Shown: positions 52,389 to 64,000 of the stretch, in pieces
Layout: each line of letters opens with the position of its first letter
Position numbering within the stretch: position 1 is the stretch's first letter
Assembly (NCBI GenBank): GCA_011799875.1
Contig: CM022299.1
Span: 340,471,307-340,535,306, forward strand
Source of the DNA: Thinopyrum elongatum
Lineage: Eukaryota > Streptophyta > Magnoliopsida > Poales > Poaceae
DNA: 64,000 bases
Direction of reading: 5' to 3'
Notes under the pieces: generated by a model
What the model was told of the DNA's origin: nothing
The model's database searches: none
What the model saw: the letters and a program-made list of their open reading frames with translations, nothing else
Position numbers and translations under genes: made by a program

Positions 52389-54690
52389 TGTGGCACCCCG
52401 ACTCAGAGCGACCCGTTTACCTGCATTGCCAGCCCAGAGATCAAGTCTTCTGGCAACACACAACAACTTGGTACAGAAAGACAACCGCTTTATTGGAGCA
52501 TAGGTTCGATATTACATCAAGTAGCAAGGCCAAGCGGCACACACGGTGATGCTGCACATATGTACATTATTTAGTAAACATGAACGGGGCCTCGACATCA
52601 CGACATAGCTATGCGGCAGCAGAAAGACGATGTAGAAGGACTCCATCTCACAGGAACACTGATGTGGACACGGTCTAGACTGCGATGCAACGATGCAACT
52701 CCAACTCCGGTACGACTTCTCCTGAAATTTGCATGACACGCCAGGTGAGTACTTTGAATGTACTCGCAAGCTCATACAAATAAAGCAACAATGACAAACA
52801 ACAACATGATATTTAAGCAGGTTAAATGCAAGATCTTAGCATGCTACTCATGAAGTGACAGTGCTCATAGCAGGGCCTCTCAGACCAGCTTACCATCTCG
52901 GTCACCTCGTAACCACGATCATCACCATACCACAATGATCACCTCAGGATCACAAACAAAACCATCTCGATGGTCTCAACACTTCACCAACATAACAAGT
53001 GCCACAAGTATATCTTTAGTGTGCAGTTTTAATTTTTTGTTGATCCACGGTGTGACCTACTACGAACTGTGTCCGTGACCGAGGACGCGGCTATCGATAG
53101 ATTAAACACACTCTGCAGAGGTTAGCACACTGTACCCACACCATGGAACCCAAGGCCTTGTACTCCCATTCGGGTGGACCAACGGCGTTCCGACAGAACC
53201 AATCTATTGCCATGACACTCTCCCGGCCACTCCAACCAACTCCCCTTTGTGCTAAGTCCTGGGTGGCCTGATGTCACCTCGTGACACCCAACGGCCACCG
53301 TCGTGGCAAAACAAACGGTCCCAAACGGGGATAATGGTAATAAAAACAACTACAGGCACACAAGGCTATGCCTGCCTACCGGGCCAGGGTAGCGCAAGCG
53401 CATAACCTTCCCTAGTTGGAGGCACCGGCGAGAGGCATAACAACAGACCAAGAAAGGGCCTTCCCATAAAAGGCAAATGTGGTTGCACTTAGGGAAGCTT
53501 GATTCGGTGGCACCATGACTCGATCAACAGCATGTTCAAGTTTGGATTATAATCAGGTTACAACTTGCAAATAAATATTATCGAGTCATCATATGCCATG
53601 AAAATGCAATGAACTATATATGCACCATTTCAACATAATACCGATATAAACATAAGCATGTTCTTCATCATGTTCCCTACTGCATATACTTAGTCATTCA
53701 ACTAAAATGCCACTGATAACAAAACAATCATAGCAAGAACATGAAACTAGCTCAAGTGATATTATAGGAATTTTCTATATGCATTAAAAATAACCATATT
53801 CAAGTGAAAATCATAGTTATTGAAATGACACTCTTGCAAATATTTGTGATGGCTTGCCTTAGTGCAGAGGAGGGTCACACTCCTCCTGGTTATCCTCAAG
53901 GCAGCAAGTTCCTTCTGAAAATATTTAAAATAGCAAAAAGAAAATGTCACATAACACATTTAAATGCACCAAAAAATATTCACAGCAAGCAAAAATCTCA
54001 TCTTTTGCATGCTGATAGAGGAGTTCAATACAAAATCAGTGCAAAAAGAATCATGTCATTTGGACTTGTAGAATAGAAACTAGAGCTGGTCAAAGTTTGG
54101 TCAAATTTATGAATTTAAATTGATTTTAGAAAAATAACCAGAGAGAGGGGGTGACGTCGATGGCGTAAACCAGAAGGTCACCACCACTTATACCGCTTCG
54201 GGGGGCAGCTGAGTGGCTGACCAGTGGGTCCCCTTGGCAGGTTTAGAGAGAGGGAGAGGGAGAACAGAGGATGGCGGCGAGGGCGCCGATGATTCTCCGG
54301 CGAGGAGAGCTCTGCTGCCGCCGGAGAGAGGGGGAATGGAAGTGCAAGACCACGGCAAATCTGCACGTACCCGCAGCTCGGCGAGAGGTGGATGGAGGAG
54401 GTCGCCGTGTTCTTCTCCAGAGACGGCAGCGGACGGAGGTCGCCGGAGAAGAAGATCCCGGCGAGGAGAGGTTGCTCCAGTGGCTCCAGCAGCACCAGCC
54501 AGGACCAGAGGAACCCCAGGGACTCACCTGAGAGGTCAGAGGAGCTCGAGGATCACTGAAGAGGGAGGATGCAGAGAGGGGGATTGCCGGCGAGCTTTGG
54601 AGCGGGACGGCGGCCAGAGGCCCGCCTGGCCTGGTCGCGACTAGCTACAGTGTTTGTGGAGCTCAGAGGAGTTGGGTGGATGATCGAATG
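52389..54690 (-). mobile_element. LTR-like sequence hosting the Angela insertion (left part)
   Basis: On the minus strand the sequence ends GAGTCGGGGTGCCACA at 52389, the form of a plant LTR end. The minus strand from 54690 down to 52389 has LTR-like low coding content and a TATA-like 'cggtataagtgg' near 54190. Its continuation lies at 63311-64000. No partner LTR falls in the window, so the family is not assigned. Confidence 0.4.
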
Positions 54691-56456
54691 TGAAGGAAAT
54701 ATTCCCTAGAGGCAATAATAAAATTGTTATTTAATATTTCCTTATTCACGATAAAGGTTTATTATTCATGCTAGAATTGTATTAATCGGAAACTTAAATA
54801 CATGTGTGAATACATACCGTGTCCCTAGTAAGCCTCTACTAGACTAGCTCGTTGATCAAAGATGGTTAAGGTTTCCTAACCATAGACATGTGTTGTCATT
54901 TGATAACGGGATCACATCATTAGGAGAATGATGTGATGGACAAGACCCATCCGTTAGCTTAGCATAATGATCGTTCAGTTTATCGCTATTGCTTTCTTCA
55001 TGTCAAATACATATTCCTTCGACTATGAGATTATGCAACTCCCGGATACCGGAGGAATACCTTGTGTGCTATCAAACGTCTCAACATAACTGGGTGATCA
55101 TAAAGATGCTCTACAGGTATCTCCGAAGGTGTTTGTTGAGTTGGCATAGATCGAGATTAGGATTTGTCACTCCGAGTATCGCAGAGGTATCTCCGGGCCG
55201 TCTCGGTAATACACATCATAAGAAGCCTTGCAAGCAAAGTGACTAATGAGTTAGTTACAGGATGATGTATTACGGAACGAGTAAAGAGACTTGCCGGTAA
55301 CGAGATTGAACTAGGTATGAAGATACCGACGATCGAATCTCGGGCAAGTAACATACCGATGGACAAAGGGAATTACGTATGTTGTCATAACGGTTCGACC
55401 GATAAAGATCTTCGTAGAATATGTAGGAGCCAATATGGGCATCCAAGTTCCGCTATTGGTTATTGACCGGATAGGTGTCTCGGTCATGTCTACATAGTTC
55501 TCGAACCCGTAGGGTCCGCACGCTTAACGTTCGTTGACGATATAGAGTTATATGTTTTGGTGACTGAATGTTGTTCGGAGTCCCGGATGAGATCACAGAC
55601 ATGATGAGGAGTCTCAAAATGGTCGAGAGGTAAAGATTTATGTATAGGACGATGGTATTTGGACACCGGAAGTGTTTCGGGACTTACCGGGAAGGAATCG
55701 GGTCACCGGAAGGGGTTCCGGGCACCCCCCGGCAAGTTATGGGCCTTATGGGCCAAAGGAGGGAACAGACCAGCCCACAAGGGGGCTGGTGCGCCTCCTC
55801 CCTTGTTTGGCCAGCCCTAGGGAAGGAAAAGGGGGAGGGCTAGCCCCTCCTGCCTTTCCCTCTCATGGGAGAAAGGAAAGGGGGGGGGGTGCCACCCTCC
55901 CCTGCCTTTCCCCGCACTCCAAATAAGGAAAGGGGGGCGCGGCTTGGGAAGGACCCCAAGTAGGATTCCTCCTACTTGGGCACCTCCGTTGGCTGCTCCT
56001 CCCTCCCTCCCACCTATATATATGTGGGAGGGGGGCGCCTAGCACATAACAGACAATTGCCTAGCCGTGTGCGGCGCCCCCCCTCCACCGTTTACACCCC
56101 CGGTCATATTTTCGTAGTGCTTAGGCGAAGCCCTGCGGAGATCACTTCACCATCACCGTCACCACGCCGTCGTGCTTCCGGAACTCATCCACTACCTCGC
56201 CGTCTTGCTGAATCAAGAAGGCGGAGGACGTCACCGAGCTGAACGTGTGCAGAACGCGGAGGTGTCGTGCGTTTGGTACTAGATCGGTTGGATCGCGAAG
56301 AAAGTTCGACTACATCAACCACGTTGTGAAACACTTCCGCTTATGGTCTATGAGGGTACATAGACACACTCTCCCCCTCATTGCTATGCATATCCATGGA
56401 TAGATCATTGTGTGTGCGTAGAATTTTTTTTGTTTTCCATGCAACGTTTCCCAACA
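54691..56456 (+). repeat. 5' LTR of Angela
   Basis: The 1,766-bp LTR runs TGAAGG to CCCAACA. Near 56018 a TATATATATG motif may be the promoter TATA box. It differs from the 3' LTR at many positions, several per hundred bases in the first 200 bp, so it is older than the Tat-type element. Confidence 0.95.
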
Positions 56457-56457
56457 G

Positions 56458-56473
56458 TGGCATCTGAGCCAGG
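56458..56473 (+). other. Primer binding site of Angela (worn)
   Basis: TGGCATCTGAGCCAGG differs at two positions from the usual initiator-Met tRNA primer site TGGTATCAGAGCC. It lies one base after the LTR. Confidence 0.8.
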
Positions 56474-57721
56474 TCTATGCTTAGATGATATGCATGAGTA
56501 GAACACAAAGAGTTGTGGGCAGTGATAGTCATACTTCTTACCACCAACATCTTATTTTGATTCGGCGGTACTATGGGATGAAGCGGCCCGGACCAACCTT
56601 ACATGCCCACGCACATGAGACCGGTTCCACCGACAGACATGCAACTAGTTTTGCATAAAGGTGGCTGGCGGGTGTCTGTTTCTCCTACTTTAGTTGAATC
56701 GAATTTGACTACGGCCGGTCCTTGAAGAAGGTTAAAATAGCAAACTTGATGAAACACGATTATGGTTTTTGCCGTAGGTAAGAACGGTTCTTGCTAGAAA
56801 CCCGTAGCAGCCACGTAAAACTTGCAACAACAAAGTAGAGGACGTCTAACTTGTTTTTGCAGGGCATGTTGTGATGTGATATGGTCAAGACATGATGTGA
56901 TATACGTTATTGTATGAGATGATCATGTTTTGTAAATTATCGGCAACCGGCAGGAGCCTTATGGTTGTCTCTTTATTGTATGAAATGCAAATGCCATGTA
57001 ATTACTTTACTTTATCGCTATGCATTAGCAATAGTTGTAGAAGCAATAGTTGGCGAGACGACCACGACGCAACGATGGAGATCAAGGTGTCGAGCCGGTG
57101 ACGATGGAGATCATGACGATGCTTTGGAGATGGAGATCAAAAGCACAAGATGATGGCCATATCATGTCACATATTTTGATTGCATGTGATGTTTATCTTT
57201 TATGCATCTTATTTTGCTTAGAACGGCGGTAGCATTATAAGATGATCCTTTCACTTAATTTCAAGATAAAAGTGTTCTCCCTGAGTATGCACCGTTGCTA
57301 CAGTTTGTCGTTTCGAGACACCACGTGATGATCGGGTGTGATAGACTCTACGTTCACATACAACGGGTGTAAGATAGTTTTACACATGCAGAATACTTGG
57401 GTTAAACTTGACGAGCCTAGCATGTACAGACATGGTCTCGGAACACTGGAGACCAAAAGGTCGAACATGAGTCATATAGTAGATATGATCAACATGGAGA
57501 TGTTCACCATTGAAGATTACTCCATCTCACGTGATGATTGGACATGGTTTAGTTGATTTGGATCATGTATCACTTAGACAACTTGAGGGATGTTGATTTA
57601 AGTGGGAGTTCATTAGTAATTTGATTAATTGAACTTAAATTTATCATGAACTTAGTCTTGATAGTATTTGCAAATTATGTTGTAGATCAATAGCTCGCGT
57701 TGTAGCTTCCCAATTTTTGAT
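56474..57721 (+). other. Angela 5' leader
   Basis: This is the untranslated leader between the PBS and gag, long in the Angela/BARE group. Frames are short and unconserved. Confidence 0.6.
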
Positions 57722-58548
57722 ATGTTCCTAGAGAAAACTAAGTTGAAAGATGATAGTAGCAATGATGAGGACTGGGTCCGTGATCTGAGGATTATCCTCA
57801 TTGCTGCACAGAAGAATTATGTCCTTGATGCACCGCAAGGTGACAGACCTATTGCAGGAGCTGATGCAGACGTTATGAACGTTTGGCAAGCTCGATATGA
57901 TGACTACTTAATAGTTTAGTGCGCCATGCTTTACGGCTTAGAACCGGGACTTCAAAAATGTTTTGAACGCCACGGAACATATGAAATGTTCCAAGAGATG
58001 AAATTGGTATTTCAGACTCATGCCCGTGTCGAGAGGTATGAGACCTTGATAAGTACTTTGCCTACAAGATGGAGGAGAATAGCTCAGCTAGTGAGCATGT
58101 GCTCAGAATGTCTGGGTACTACAATCACTTGAATCAAGTGGGAGTTAATCTTCCAGCTAAGATAGTGATTGACAAAATTCTCTAGTCACTATCACCAAGC
58201 TACTAGAACTTTGTGATGAACTATAATATGCAAGGGATGACGAAAATGATTCCCGAGCTCTTCGCGATGCTGAAATTGGCGAAGGTAGAAATCAAGAAAG
58301 AACATCAAGTGTTGATGGTTAACAAGACCACTAGTTTCAAGAAAAAGGGCAAGGGAAAGAAAGGGAACTTCAAGAAGAATGGCAAGCAAGTTGCCGCTCC
58401 CATGAAGAAGCCTAAAGCTGGACCCAAGCCTGAAACCGAGTGCCTCTACTGCAGAGGAAATGGTCACTGGAAGCGGAACTGCCCCAAATACTTGGCGGAT
58501 AAGAAGGGTGGCAAAGTGAACAAAGGTATATTTGATACATGTTATTGA
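57722..58548 (+). pseudogene. Angela gag, broken
   Basis: Gag blocks are visible in order: MFLEKTKLKDD, a stop (TAG 57917-57919), CAMLYGLEPGLQKCFE, a frame change near 58060, then MQGMTKMIPELFAMLK. The CCHC zinc knuckle (CLYCRGNGHWKRNC, 58441-58482) is intact and follows a lysine-rich tract. The normal protein forms the virus-like particle. Confidence 0.85.
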
Positions 58549-59915
58549 TGTGTACCTTACTAGTGTTCGTAGTAGCCCCTGGGTATTTGATACCGGTTCA
58601 GTTGCTAAGATTAGTAACTCGAAACAGGAGTTGCAAAATAAACATAGACTAGTTAAGGGCGAGGTGAAGATGTGTGTTGGAAGTGATTCCAAGGTTGATA
58701 CGATCACCATCGCACACTCCCTCTACCTTCGGGATTAGTGTTGAACCTAAATAAATGTTATTTGGTGTTTGTGTTGAGCATGAATATGATTAGATCATGT
58801 TTATTGCAATACGGTTATTCATTTAAGTCAGAGAATAATTGTTGTCCTGTTTACATGAATAAAACCTTCTATGGTCATACACCCAATGTGAATGGTTTAT
58901 TGAATCTCGATCGTAGTGATACACATATTCATAATATTGATGCCAAAAGATGCAAAGTTGATAATGATAGTGCAACATACTTGTGGCACTGCTGTTTAGG
59001 TCATATTGGTGTAAAGCGCATGAAGAAACACCATGCAGATGGACTTTTGGAATCACCTGATTATGAATCATTTGATGCTTGCGAACCATGCCTCATAGGC
59101 AAGATGACTAAAACTCCATTCTCCGGAACAATCAAGCGAGCTAATGACTTATTGGAAATAATACATACCGATGTATGCGGTCCGATGAGTGTTGAGGCAC
59201 ACGGCGGGCAGCGTTATTTTCCGACCTTCACAGATGATTTGAGTAGGTATGGGTATATCTACTTGATGAAACACAAGTCTGAAACATTTTGAAAAGTTCA
59301 AAGAATTTCAGAGTGAAGTGGAAAATCATCGTAACAAGAAAATAAAGTTTCTACGATCTGATCGCGGAGGCGAATATTTGAGTTACGAGTTTGGCCTTCA
59401 TTTAAAACAATGTGGAATTGTTTCACAACTCACGCTACCTGGAACACCACAGAGAAATGGTGTGTCCGAACGTCATAACCGTACTTTATTAGATATGGTG
59501 CGTTCTATGATGTCTCTTACCGATTTACCACTATCGTTTTGGGGTTATGCATTAGAGACAGCCGCATTCACGTTAAATAGGGCACCATCTAAATCCGTTG
59601 AGACGACACCGTATGAACTGTGGTTTGGCAAGAAACCTAAGCTGTCGTTTCTTAAAGTTTGAGGTTGTGACACTTATGTCAAAAGGCTTCAGCCTGATAA
59701 GCTCAAATCCAAAATCGGAGAAGTGCGTCTTCATAGGATACCCTAAGGAAACAATTGGGTACACCTTCTACCACAGATCTGAAGGCAAGATCTTTGTTGC
59801 CAAGAATGGAGCCTTTCTAAAGAAGGAGTTTCTCTCGAAAGAAGTGAGTGGGAGGAAAGTAGAACTTGATGAGGTAATAGTACCTTCTCTCGGATTGGAG
59901 AGTAGCACATCATAG
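58549..59915 (+). pseudogene. Angela protease-integrase, broken
   Basis: The protease motif WVFDTGSVAKI lies near 58580, where the copia consensus would have DTGA/S. Integrase starts with the HHCC pre-integrase block (LWHCCLGHIGVKRM … CEPCLIGK, 58981-59100). The core shows HTDVCGP, then a frameshift near 59285, SDRGGEYLS, and NGVSERHNRTLLDMVRSMM; a further frameshift near 59660 follows. At least three frames are used. Confidence 0.85.
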
Positions 59916-59927
59916 AAAACCGTTCCC

Positions 59928-61259
59928 GTGATGCCTACACCAACTAGAGAGGAAGCTAATGATGATGATCATGAAACTTCAGATCAAGTTACTACTAAAC
60001 ATCGTAGGTCGACCAGGGCACGATCCACACAAGAGTGGTACGGGAATCCTGTCCTGGAAGTCATGTTACTAGACCAAGGCGAACCTACGAACTATGAAGA
60101 AGCTATGATGAGCACAGATTCCGACAGATGGCTTGAGGCCATGAAATCTGAGATAGGATCCATGTATGAGAACAAAGTATGGACTTTGGTGGACTTGCCC
60201 GATGATCGGCAAGCCATAGCAAATAAATGGATCTTCAAGAAGAAGACTGGCGCTGATGGTAATGTTACTGTCTACAAAGCTCGACTTGTTGCAAAAGATT
60301 TTTGACAAGTTCAAGGGGTTGACTACGATGAGACTTTCTCACCCGTAGCGATGCTTAAGTCCGTCCGAATCATGTAAGCAATTGCCGCGTTTTATGATTA
60401 TGAAATCTGGCAAATGGATGTCAAAACTGCATTCCTCAATGGATATCTTAAAGGAGAGTTGTATATGATGCAACCAGAAGGTTTTGTCGATCCTAAAGGT
60501 GCTAACAAAGTGTGCAAGCTCCAGCAATCCATATATGGATTGGTGCAAGCATCTCGGAGTTGGAATATACGCTTTGATGAGGTGATCAAAGCATATGGTT
60601 TTATATAGACTTACGGTGAAGCCTATATTTACAAGAAAGTGAGTGGGAGCTCTGTAGCATTTCTGGTATTATATGTGGATGAAATATTGTTGATTGGAAA
60701 TGATATAGAATTTCTGGATAGCATAAAAGGATACTTGAATAAGAATTTTTCAATGAAAGACCTCGGTGAAGTTGCTTACATATTGGGCATCAAGATCTAT
60801 GGAGATAGATCAAGACGCTTGATAAGACTTTCAATGAGTACATACCTTGACAAGATTTTGAAGGAGTTCAAAATGGATCAGTCAAAGAAGGAGTTCTAGC
60901 CTGTATTGTAAGGTGTGAAGTTGAGTAAGATTCGAAGCCCGACCACGACAGAAGATAGAAAGAGAATGAAAGTCATTCCCTATGCCTCAGCCATATGTTC
61001 TATAAAGTATGCCATGCTGTGTACCAGACCTGTTGTGTGCCTTGCCATGAGTTTGGCAAGGGGGTACAATAGTGATCCAGGAGTAGATCACTGGACAACG
61101 GTCAAAATTATCCTTAAGAGGACTAAGGAAACATTTCTCGGTTATGGAGGTAATAAAGAGTTCATCGTAAAGGGTTATGTCGATGCAAGCTTTGACACCG
61201 TTCCAGATGACTCTGAGTCTCAATCTGGATACGTATTGAACGTGGGAGCAATTAGCTAA
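59928..61259 (+). pseudogene. Angela reverse transcriptase, broken; RNase H truncated
   Basis: Blocks run WLEAMKSEIGSM, WTLVDLP, KARLVAKDF, stop, QVQGVDYDETFSPVA, stop, [26 protein letters not shown], stop, LYVDEILLIGND and CSIKYAMLCTRP. The catalytic YVDD reads YVDE. The RNase H begins (VKGYVDASFDT … SQSGYVL) but ends at 61259; the rest, including the EAEY region, has been deleted. The first stop reads TGA where family members have an Arg codon. Confidence 0.88.
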
Positions 61260-61524
61260 AGTAGCTCCATGCAGAGCATTGTAGACATAGAAATTTGCAA
61301 ACTACATACGGCTCTGAATGTGACAGACCCGTTTACTAAACTTCTCTCACAAGCAAAACATGATCACACCTTAGTATTCTTTGGGTGTTAATCACATGGC
61401 GATGTGAACTAGATTATTGACTCTAGTAAACTCATTGGGTGTTGGTCACATGGCGATGTGAACTATGGGTGTTAATCACATGGTGATGTGAACTAGATTA
61501 TTGACTCTAGTGCAAGTGGCAGAC
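61260..61524 (+). other. Angela 3' internal region with short repeats
   Basis: A unit of about 40-50 bp (gggtgtt … cacatgg … gatgtgaacta) occurs about three times between 61381 and 61510. The polypurine tract before the LTR is reduced to aagtggcagac. Confidence 0.65.
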
Positions 61525-63305
61525 TGAAGGAAATATGCCCTAGAGGCAATAATAAAGTTGTTATTTTATATTTCCTTATTCATGATAAAGGTTTATTATT
61601 CATGCTAGAATTGTATTAATCGGAAACTTAAATACATGTGTGAATACATACCGTGTCCCTAGTAAGCCTCTACTAGACTAGCTCGTTGATCAAAGATGGT
61701 TAATGTTTCCTAACCATAGACATGTGTTGTCATTTGATAACGGGATCACATCATTAGGAGAATGATGTGATGGACAAGACCCATCCGTTAGCTTAGCATA
61801 ATGATCGTTTAGTTTATTGCTATTGCTTTCTTCATGTCAAATACATATTCCTTCGACTATGAGATTATGCAACTCCCGGATACCGGAGGAATACCTTGTG
61901 TGCTATAAAAAGTCACAACGTAACTGGGTGATCATAAATATGCTCTACAGGTATCTCCGAAGATGTTTGTTGAGTTGGCATAGATCGAGATTAGGATTTG
62001 TCACTCTGAGTATCGGAGAGGTATCTCTGGGCCCTCTCGGTAATACACATCATAAGAAGCCTTGCAATCAAAGTGACAAATGAGTTAGTTACAGGATGAT
62101 GTATTACAGAACGAGTAAAGAGACTTGCCGGTAACGAGATTGAACTAGGTATGAAGATACCGACGATCGAATCTCGGGCAAGTAACATACCGATGGACAA
62201 AGGGAATTACGAATGTTGTCATAACGGTTTGACCGATAAAGATCTTCATAGAATATGTAGGAGACAATATGGGCATCCAGGTTCCGCTATTGGTTATTGA
62301 ACGGAGAGGTGTCTCGATCATGTCTACATAGTTCTCGAACCCATAGGGTCCGCACGCTTAACGTTCGTTGACGATATAGTGTTATATGAGTTATATGTTT
62401 TGGTAACCGAATGTTGTTTGGAGTCTCGGATGAGATCACGGACATGACAAGGAGTCTCGAAATGGTCGAGAGGTAGAGATTGATATATAGGACGATGGTA
62501 TTTGGACACCGGAAGTGTTTTGGGACTTACCGGGAAGGAATCGGGTCACCGGAAGGGGTTCCGGGCACCTCCCGGCAAGTTATGGGCCTTATGGGCCAAA
62601 GGAGGGGACAGACCAGCCCACAAGGGGGCTGGTGCACCTCCTCCCTTGTTTGGCCAGCCCTAGGGAAGGAAAAGGGAGAGGGCTAGCACCTCCTGCCTTT
62701 CCCTCTCATGGGAGAAAGGAAAGGGGGGGGGGGGGGGGGCGCCACCCTCCCATGCCTTTCCCCGCACTCCAAATAAGGAAAGGGGGGCGCGGCTTGGGAG
62801 GGACCCCAAGTAGGATTCTTCCTACTTGGGCGCCTCCTTTGGCTGCTCCTCCCTCCCTCCCACCTATATATATGTGGGAGGGGGGCGCCTAGCACATAAA
62901 AGACAATTGCCTAGCCGTGTGCGGCGCCCCCCCTCACCGTTTACACCCCCGGTCATATTTTCGTAGTGCTTAGGCGAAGCCCTGTGGAGATCACTTCACC
63001 ATCACCATCACCACACTATCGTGCTGCCGGAACTCATCCACTACCTCGCCGTCTTGCTGGATCAAGAAGGCGGAGGACGTCACCGAGCTGAACGTGTGCA
63101 GAATGCGGAGGTGCCGTGCGTTCGGTACTAGATCGGTTGGATCGCAAAGAAAGTTTGACTACATCAACCGCGTTGTGAAACGCTTCCGCTTACGGTCTAC
63201 GAGGGTGCGTAGACACACTCTCCCCCTCATTGCTATGCATCTCCATGGATAGATCATTGCGTGTGCGTAGAAAAGTTTTTGTTTTCCATGCAACGTTTCC
63301 CAACA
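61525..63305 (+). repeat. 3' LTR of Angela
   Basis: The 1,781-bp LTR is the partner of 54691-56456. A G-run at about 62725-62739 is longer than in the 5' copy. Confidence 0.95.
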
Positions 63306-63310
63306 GAATG

Positions 63311-64000
63311 AGCTCGGGAGGTCCTCCTTATATAGGCACGGCGAGAGGAGGGTATCGAGGGCGCCGGCGAGCTCTCTGGAAATAGCGCATGGCGACGAGA
63401 GGGGTCAGTGAGAGGGGAGAAGTGGCCAAGGGCTCACGCGGCCATTGTTGAGGCTCCCAGCCCAGCACAGGACGCGGAGATGGACGAAAACAGAGGCACG
63501 GGGTCACTGTACTCTCTGCTCCGACGTGCCCGTGCTCGCTGCGGCTGGCTCCGGCATCGCCGAGCGGCAGGGAGAGGTCAAGGGAGAGGAGACGAGGCAG
63601 CAGGCGCAGGGCGGCAGGCTGGTTTTGCCTTGGGCGCGCGCACGGGCGAGACAAAGGCCCTGGCGCAGCCCAGAGCACGCTAAACGCATGCCAGCACCCA
63701 TGGACGAACGTGGTCACCGCGTGAACTGTGGCTACGCGGTGCACCGAGGGGTGAAATTATGTCAGGCGTGTTGTCTTTGCAGTGCTAGGTCACCCCATGC
63801 TGCTGTATCACTGCCAGGCCGACCAGATGAGACTTGAGCTTCTCAGCAAGTTTCTGGACAGAAACTTGTGAGCTCGGTTGAGAAAAATCCAGAGGGAGTT
63901 AGGAGCTGATTCTTGGTGGCTAAGGGTTACTTAGGAAGGTCATTAACCCATAAAAGTTTCAGCTCAAGAGGATTTGTCAAAAAGGTAGTTGCTTCACAAT
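63311..64000 (-). mobile_element. LTR-like host sequence (right part)
   Basis: This continues the sequence broken at 54690. It has GC-rich stretches with short frames on both strands and no recognised protein. It leaves the window at 64000. Confidence 0.35.

Larger units (their letters stand above)
54691..63305 (+). mobile_element. Angela-type Ty1/copia LTR retrotransposon, full length, dead
   Basis: The 8,615-bp element has LTRs at 54691-56456 and 61525-63305 and the target duplication GAATG (54686-54690 and 63306-63310). The LTR start TGAAGGAAATA…CCCTAGAGGC is that of the Angela/BARE group. Gag, protease, integrase and RT follow in copia order, but all carry stops or frameshifts, and most of the RNase H region is missing. 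Confidence 0.95.

Noticed and set aside
54213..54644. Arg/Gly-rich frames before the Angela element
   Set aside because: GC-rich LTR-like DNA; the frames differ on both strands and match no family.
55640..55926. Gly/Pro-rich frames in the Angela LTRs (also at 62480-62892)
   Set aside because: Present in both LTR copies because the LTR is repeated; low complexity with no protein signature.

Overview
The window is plant nuclear DNA, almost certainly from a Triticeae grass (wheat, Aegilops or barley type). The evidence is an Angela-type copia retrotransposon, LTRs of the TGATACGTCTC type, nested Stowaway MITEs, TGAAC-rich repeats and GC-rich grass-style genes. This placement rests on family recognition from memory, not on a search. 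I found only three host protein genes; most of the rest is transposable elements of several ages, many nested.

Layout. 1-3 kb: a TGAAC minisatellite bounded by two outward-facing tRNA-like (Pol III) modules, then an eroded LTR fragment. 4.1-6.7 kb: a dead hAT transposase gene with a MULE-type MITE inserted in its dimerisation domain. 6.9-8.5 kb: an AT-rich array and a 5'-truncated LINE carrying an RNase H domain. 8.7-9.25 kb: three Stowaway MITEs nested inside each other. 9.55-11.34 kb: an intronless PLS/DYW pentatricopeptide repeat gene resembling MEF1, an organellar RNA editing factor. 13.5-15.3 and 21.2-22.5 kb: two class II phospholipase A1 genes in tandem with the same intron position. 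Between them, about 1.9 kb of organelle-like DNA is flanked by an exact 52-bp duplication.

26.4-52 kb is a nest. A minus-strand LTR element, truncated at 26398, has its 5' LTR split by a 13.3-kb Tat-lineage Ty3/gypsy element (29375-42664, TSD CTTCT). That gypsy element has gag-pol on the minus strand and, on the plus strand, a phase-consistent four-exon antisense gene. About 300 bp beyond the end of the split element lies a second member of its family in the opposite orientation (43446-51922, TSD TACGC). Its 3' LTR carries a CACTA-like insertion with ~84-bp tandem repeats. 52.4-64 kb appears to be part of another LTR element on the minus strand, interrupted by a full-length but coding-dead Angela copia element (54691-63305, TSD GAATG).

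The host genes look independent: RNA editing in an organelle, and lipid hydrolysis by two paralogous lipases. The best leads for a second look are the antisense gene of the Tat element, the 449-residue unknown protein of the TGATACG family, the Pol III-like modules around the minisatellite, the organelle-like insertion, and the stop-free in-frame intron in the second lipase gene.
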